Shown here piece after piece: positions 61,862 through 64,000 of a DNA stretch of 64,000 nucleotides. The notes under the pieces were generated by a model. That model was given only the letters and a program-made list of their open reading frames with translations. It was not told the origin of the DNA and did not search any database. The stretch's first letter is position 1. Every line of letters starts with the position of its first letter. The DNA is from Clostridium swellfunianum (GTDB lineage: Bacteria; Bacillota; Clostridia; Clostridiales; Clostridiaceae): the NCBI RefSeq assembly GCF_023656515.1, contig NZ_JAMOFV010000006.1, positions 686,336 to 750,335 on the forward strand. Direction: 5' to 3'. Position numbers and translations under genes: made by a program.

Positions 61862-64000
61862 TTATACTTTAAATATACTTACAATAGCGTTCCAGATTTT
61901 CATAGCCACTTGTTTTTGAAAACTTGGTTGAGCAATTTTGTTTATTTCTTGTGTATTTGAAATAAAACCCACTTCTACTAATACTGATGGCATGATAGTG
62001 CTTCTTGTAACGTATAAATTCCTATCTGTTATCCCTCTATTTCTTAACCCAAGTGAACTTATATTTTCTGAAATAGTTTCTGCAATATTTTTACTTAATT
62101 TTGCAGCCTCTGAAGGAGTAGGGTCATAAGCTCTGCTGTAACCATTGCTAACCCAAGCTTGTGTGCCTTTATAATTGATTAAAAACCCCTTGTCCTGCTC
62201 TGAAATATATGCATATCTCTCTCCAGGCTTAGCAACAGCTATTACCTGAGCTGCTGGACTACCCCTTCTTATATTTACTGTGTCAGTAATTTCTACATAT
62301 ACATCACTAGTGTCCAATTGATTTCTAAAAGAGCTATAGAAGGCTGAAGTGCCATTTGCTCTTGAATCATCGTTGCTATCATGATGTATACTCAAGAATA
62401 GATCTGCATTAGATTCATTTGCAATTGTAGCTCGCTGTGCAAGACTTTCTCCTGCACTTTCGTAAGTTTCCTCTCCAGGTTTTCTAGTAAGTATTGTTTT
62501 AACTCCATTTTCCTGAAGTATGTTTTGCAATTCCATTACTACTTGCATGTTTAAGGTTCTTTCAGCATACCCATTGCCATACGCACCATCATCTCCACCG
62601 AAATTATGTCCTGCATCTAGTACAATTGTTTTATTTCCTATAATACTATATATTCCCTTTTGGGCCATTTCTATATTTTTAATTGCTTTCATTCTTATTG
62701 TATCATTAATATATGAGGCATCTAATATGCATTTATATCCATATATTGCTGAGCTATAGTTTCCTCTAATATGACTGCCAATACTCCAGTCTAATATAAT
62801 GCTAGCAGCATCATTTACAGCTGTAATAAATCTATCTTCATTTGGATAACTTATTAACGATTCATTACTTATAATCAAGAGTTCATAGGGTGTATTTATT
62901 GAGGTTTGTTTTACTAAATATAAATACTCTTCTAGAGTTAAAGGTAATTTCTTTTGTTCTGCGTTTAACTTATGTCTCTCTGCATATTTTTTCATGTATG
63001 CTGGCGCATAAGAATTTATTATTGTATCATAACCATAAATTGCAGCCCCAAAGGAGAACCTGCTGTGACTTCCATTGCTCCATTCCAGTATTGTCTTAGC
63101 ACTTTTGGAAAGTTCTTCTTTAAACTTTTCATTTTTAGGATAACCTACTAGTGCTTCGTTATAAATTTTTAACAATTTGTAAGGCTCTGTGCTATCATAT
63201 TGCATTGCTATACTGTTATACTCATCTGCAGTCATAACTGGTTTATGATTAACTGCCTGTTTAGCTTGTCTAATAGCAAAATTTTTTATATATTGAGGTA
63301 ATAAGGAAATATCCTTTATTGTATCATACCCATAAATTGCACCTTCAAAATTATTATTTGAATGGCTTCCTATGCTCCACTCTAAAATTGTAGCAGCACT
63401 AGAATTAATTAAATTAATAAATCTTTTATCCTTAGGATATGCCCTATTTGCTCTTACACTTAGACTTAATGCATCATATGGGTGGTCCTGGTCTATCTTT
63501 TGAGTCATCACATAATATTCATCTGCAGTATAATACTCTTTTCCTTGTTTTGCATATCCCATTAGTAAAATCGCTTTATCCTTTACTTCTTTATAAACGC
63601 TATCAGGCGCATTTACAATAGTATTATATCCATATATTGCGGCCTCATAATTTTTCCTTTGGTGGCTTCCTATACTCCACTCTAATATAGTATTTGAATT
63701 TTTATTTATTCCGTCTTTTAACCTGTTATCATTAGGATATCCAACTTGTGCTTCACTATAAATTCTAAGAAGATCATATGGTTGATATTCATTGTACTTA
63801 GACAGTAGCGACATATAGTCATTTAAAGAAAGTATACCTTTATTGTCTGATGCCAATGCTTTTTGTCTAACAGCAAAATCTCTAACGTATTGTGGTGCAG
63901 CCTTAGTATCAATAATAGTATCATAACCATATATTGATCCTAAATAATTTCCTCTTTCATGGCTTCCTTGACTCCAGTTTGCAATAGTTAGTGTTCTTTC
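61862..64000 (-). CDS. Large N-acetylmuramoyl-L-alanine amidase with unusual N-terminal repeats (partial)
   Basis: The reading frame stays open to the window edge, so the true start lies beyond 64000; a TTG at 63856 is only internal. The C-terminal 260 residues (62640-61862) are an Amidase_3 domain with zinc ligands in VLDAGHNFGG (His), YAERTLNMQ (Glu) and LSIHHDSND (His), and the catalytic Glu in VLVEVGFISN. It cleaves the amide between MurNAc and the stem peptide. The visible N-terminal part has at least five copies of a repeat of about 97 residues, each with ILEWSIGSH followed by AIYGYDTI. I do not recognise this repeat as a named domain; cell-wall binding is likely. The signal peptide, if any, is outside the window. 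Confidence 0.88.
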   Translation of the reverse strand, partial: ERTLTIANWSQGSHERGNYLGSIYGYDTIIDTKAAPQYVRDFAVRQKALASDNKGILSLNDYMSLLSKYNEYQPYDLLRIYSEAQVGYPNDNRLKDGINKNSNTILEWSIGSHQRKNYEAAIYGYNTIVNAPDSVYKEVKDKAILLMGYAKQGKEYYTADEYYVMTQKIDQDHPYDALSLSVRANRAYPKDKRFINLINSSAATILEWSIGSHSNNNFEGAIYGYDTIKDISLLPQYIKNFAIRQAKQAVNHKPVMTADEYNSIAMQYDSTEPYKLLKIYNEALVGYPKNEKFKEELSKSAKTILEWSNGSHSRFSFGAAIYGYDTIINSYAPAYMKKYAERHKLNAEQKKLPLTLEEYLYLVKQTSINTPYELLIISNESLISYPNEDRFITAVNDAASIILDWSIGSHIRGNYSSAIYGYKCILDASYINDTIRMKAIKNIEMAQKGIYSIIGNKTIVLDAGHNFGGDDGAYGNGYAERTLNMQVVMELQNILQENGVKTILTRKPGEETYESAGESLAQRATIANESNADLFLSIHHDSNDDSRANGTSAFYSSFRNQLDTSDVYVEITDTVNIRRGSPAAQVIAVAKPGERYAYISEQDKGFLINYKGTQAWVSNGYSRAYDPTPSEAAKLSKNIAETISENISSLGLRNRGITDRNLYVTRSTIMPSVLVEVGFISNTQEINKIAQPSFQKQVAMKIWNAIVSIFKV

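Overview
The window looks like a chromosomal segment of a low-GC, anaerobic, spore-former-type Firmicute, most likely a Clostridium. The support is strong A+T bias, AGGAGG-type ribosome sites, a flavodiiron/rubredoxin/NADH-oxidoreductase fusion typical of clostridia, type I dockerin and cohesin modules, and clostridial small families (YvrJ, DUF1659, DUF2922). No tRNA, rRNA or CRISPR array was found.

Layout. 1-2255: a decayed tyrosine recombinase and small accessory genes (GNAT, NUDIX, a membrane protein). 2660-6258: three overlapping genes for a galactofuranose polysaccharide (flippase, UDP-galactopyranose mutase, Galf-type transferase). 6607-9180: multidomain flavodiiron protein with a PerR/Fur-like box at its promoter. 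9233-9669: two head-to-head structured repeat elements whose stems differ in sequence but still pair. 9705-12512: a nucleotidyltransferase-aminotransferase fusion and a winged-helix protein carrying a degenerate nucleotidyltransferase domain.

12696-28662 is a non-cellulosomal cohesin-dockerin system. Two cohesin proteins (one membrane-anchored through a Ser/Gly/Asn-rich linker, one secreted) lie among three secreted dockerin proteins: a beta-propeller, a 708-residue subtilisin with a large insertion, and a 2400-residue subtilisin. An O-antigen-ligase/O-oligosaccharyltransferase-like membrane protein is in the same operon as the anchored cohesin. No glycoside hydrolase or carbohydrate-binding module is present, so this looks like a cell-surface proteolytic or adhesive complex.

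28938-42535 and 49173-61667 are two long minus-strand surface-polysaccharide operons. Each has its own initiating sugar-phosphate transferase, glycosyltransferases, MurJ-type flippase and O-antigen polymerase/ligase-type protein. The first encodes WecB/WecC-type enzymes for UDP-ManNAcA. The second encodes FnlA/FnlB/FnlC-type enzymes for UDP-L-FucNAc or a related sugar. Between them (42754-48914) is a phage-derived-looking island: a ribbon-helix-helix protein next to a strictly 8-bp-phased repeat array, a YvrJ holin-like peptide, a leaderless endolysin, a sigma factor, DUF1659 and DUF2922, then a DnaC/DnaD/YqaJ replication-recombination module. Five start regions in the island share one unusual promoter-like motif, suggesting a regulon of the local sigma factor. 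The window ends inside a large repeat-containing N-acetylmuramoyl-L-alanine amidase.
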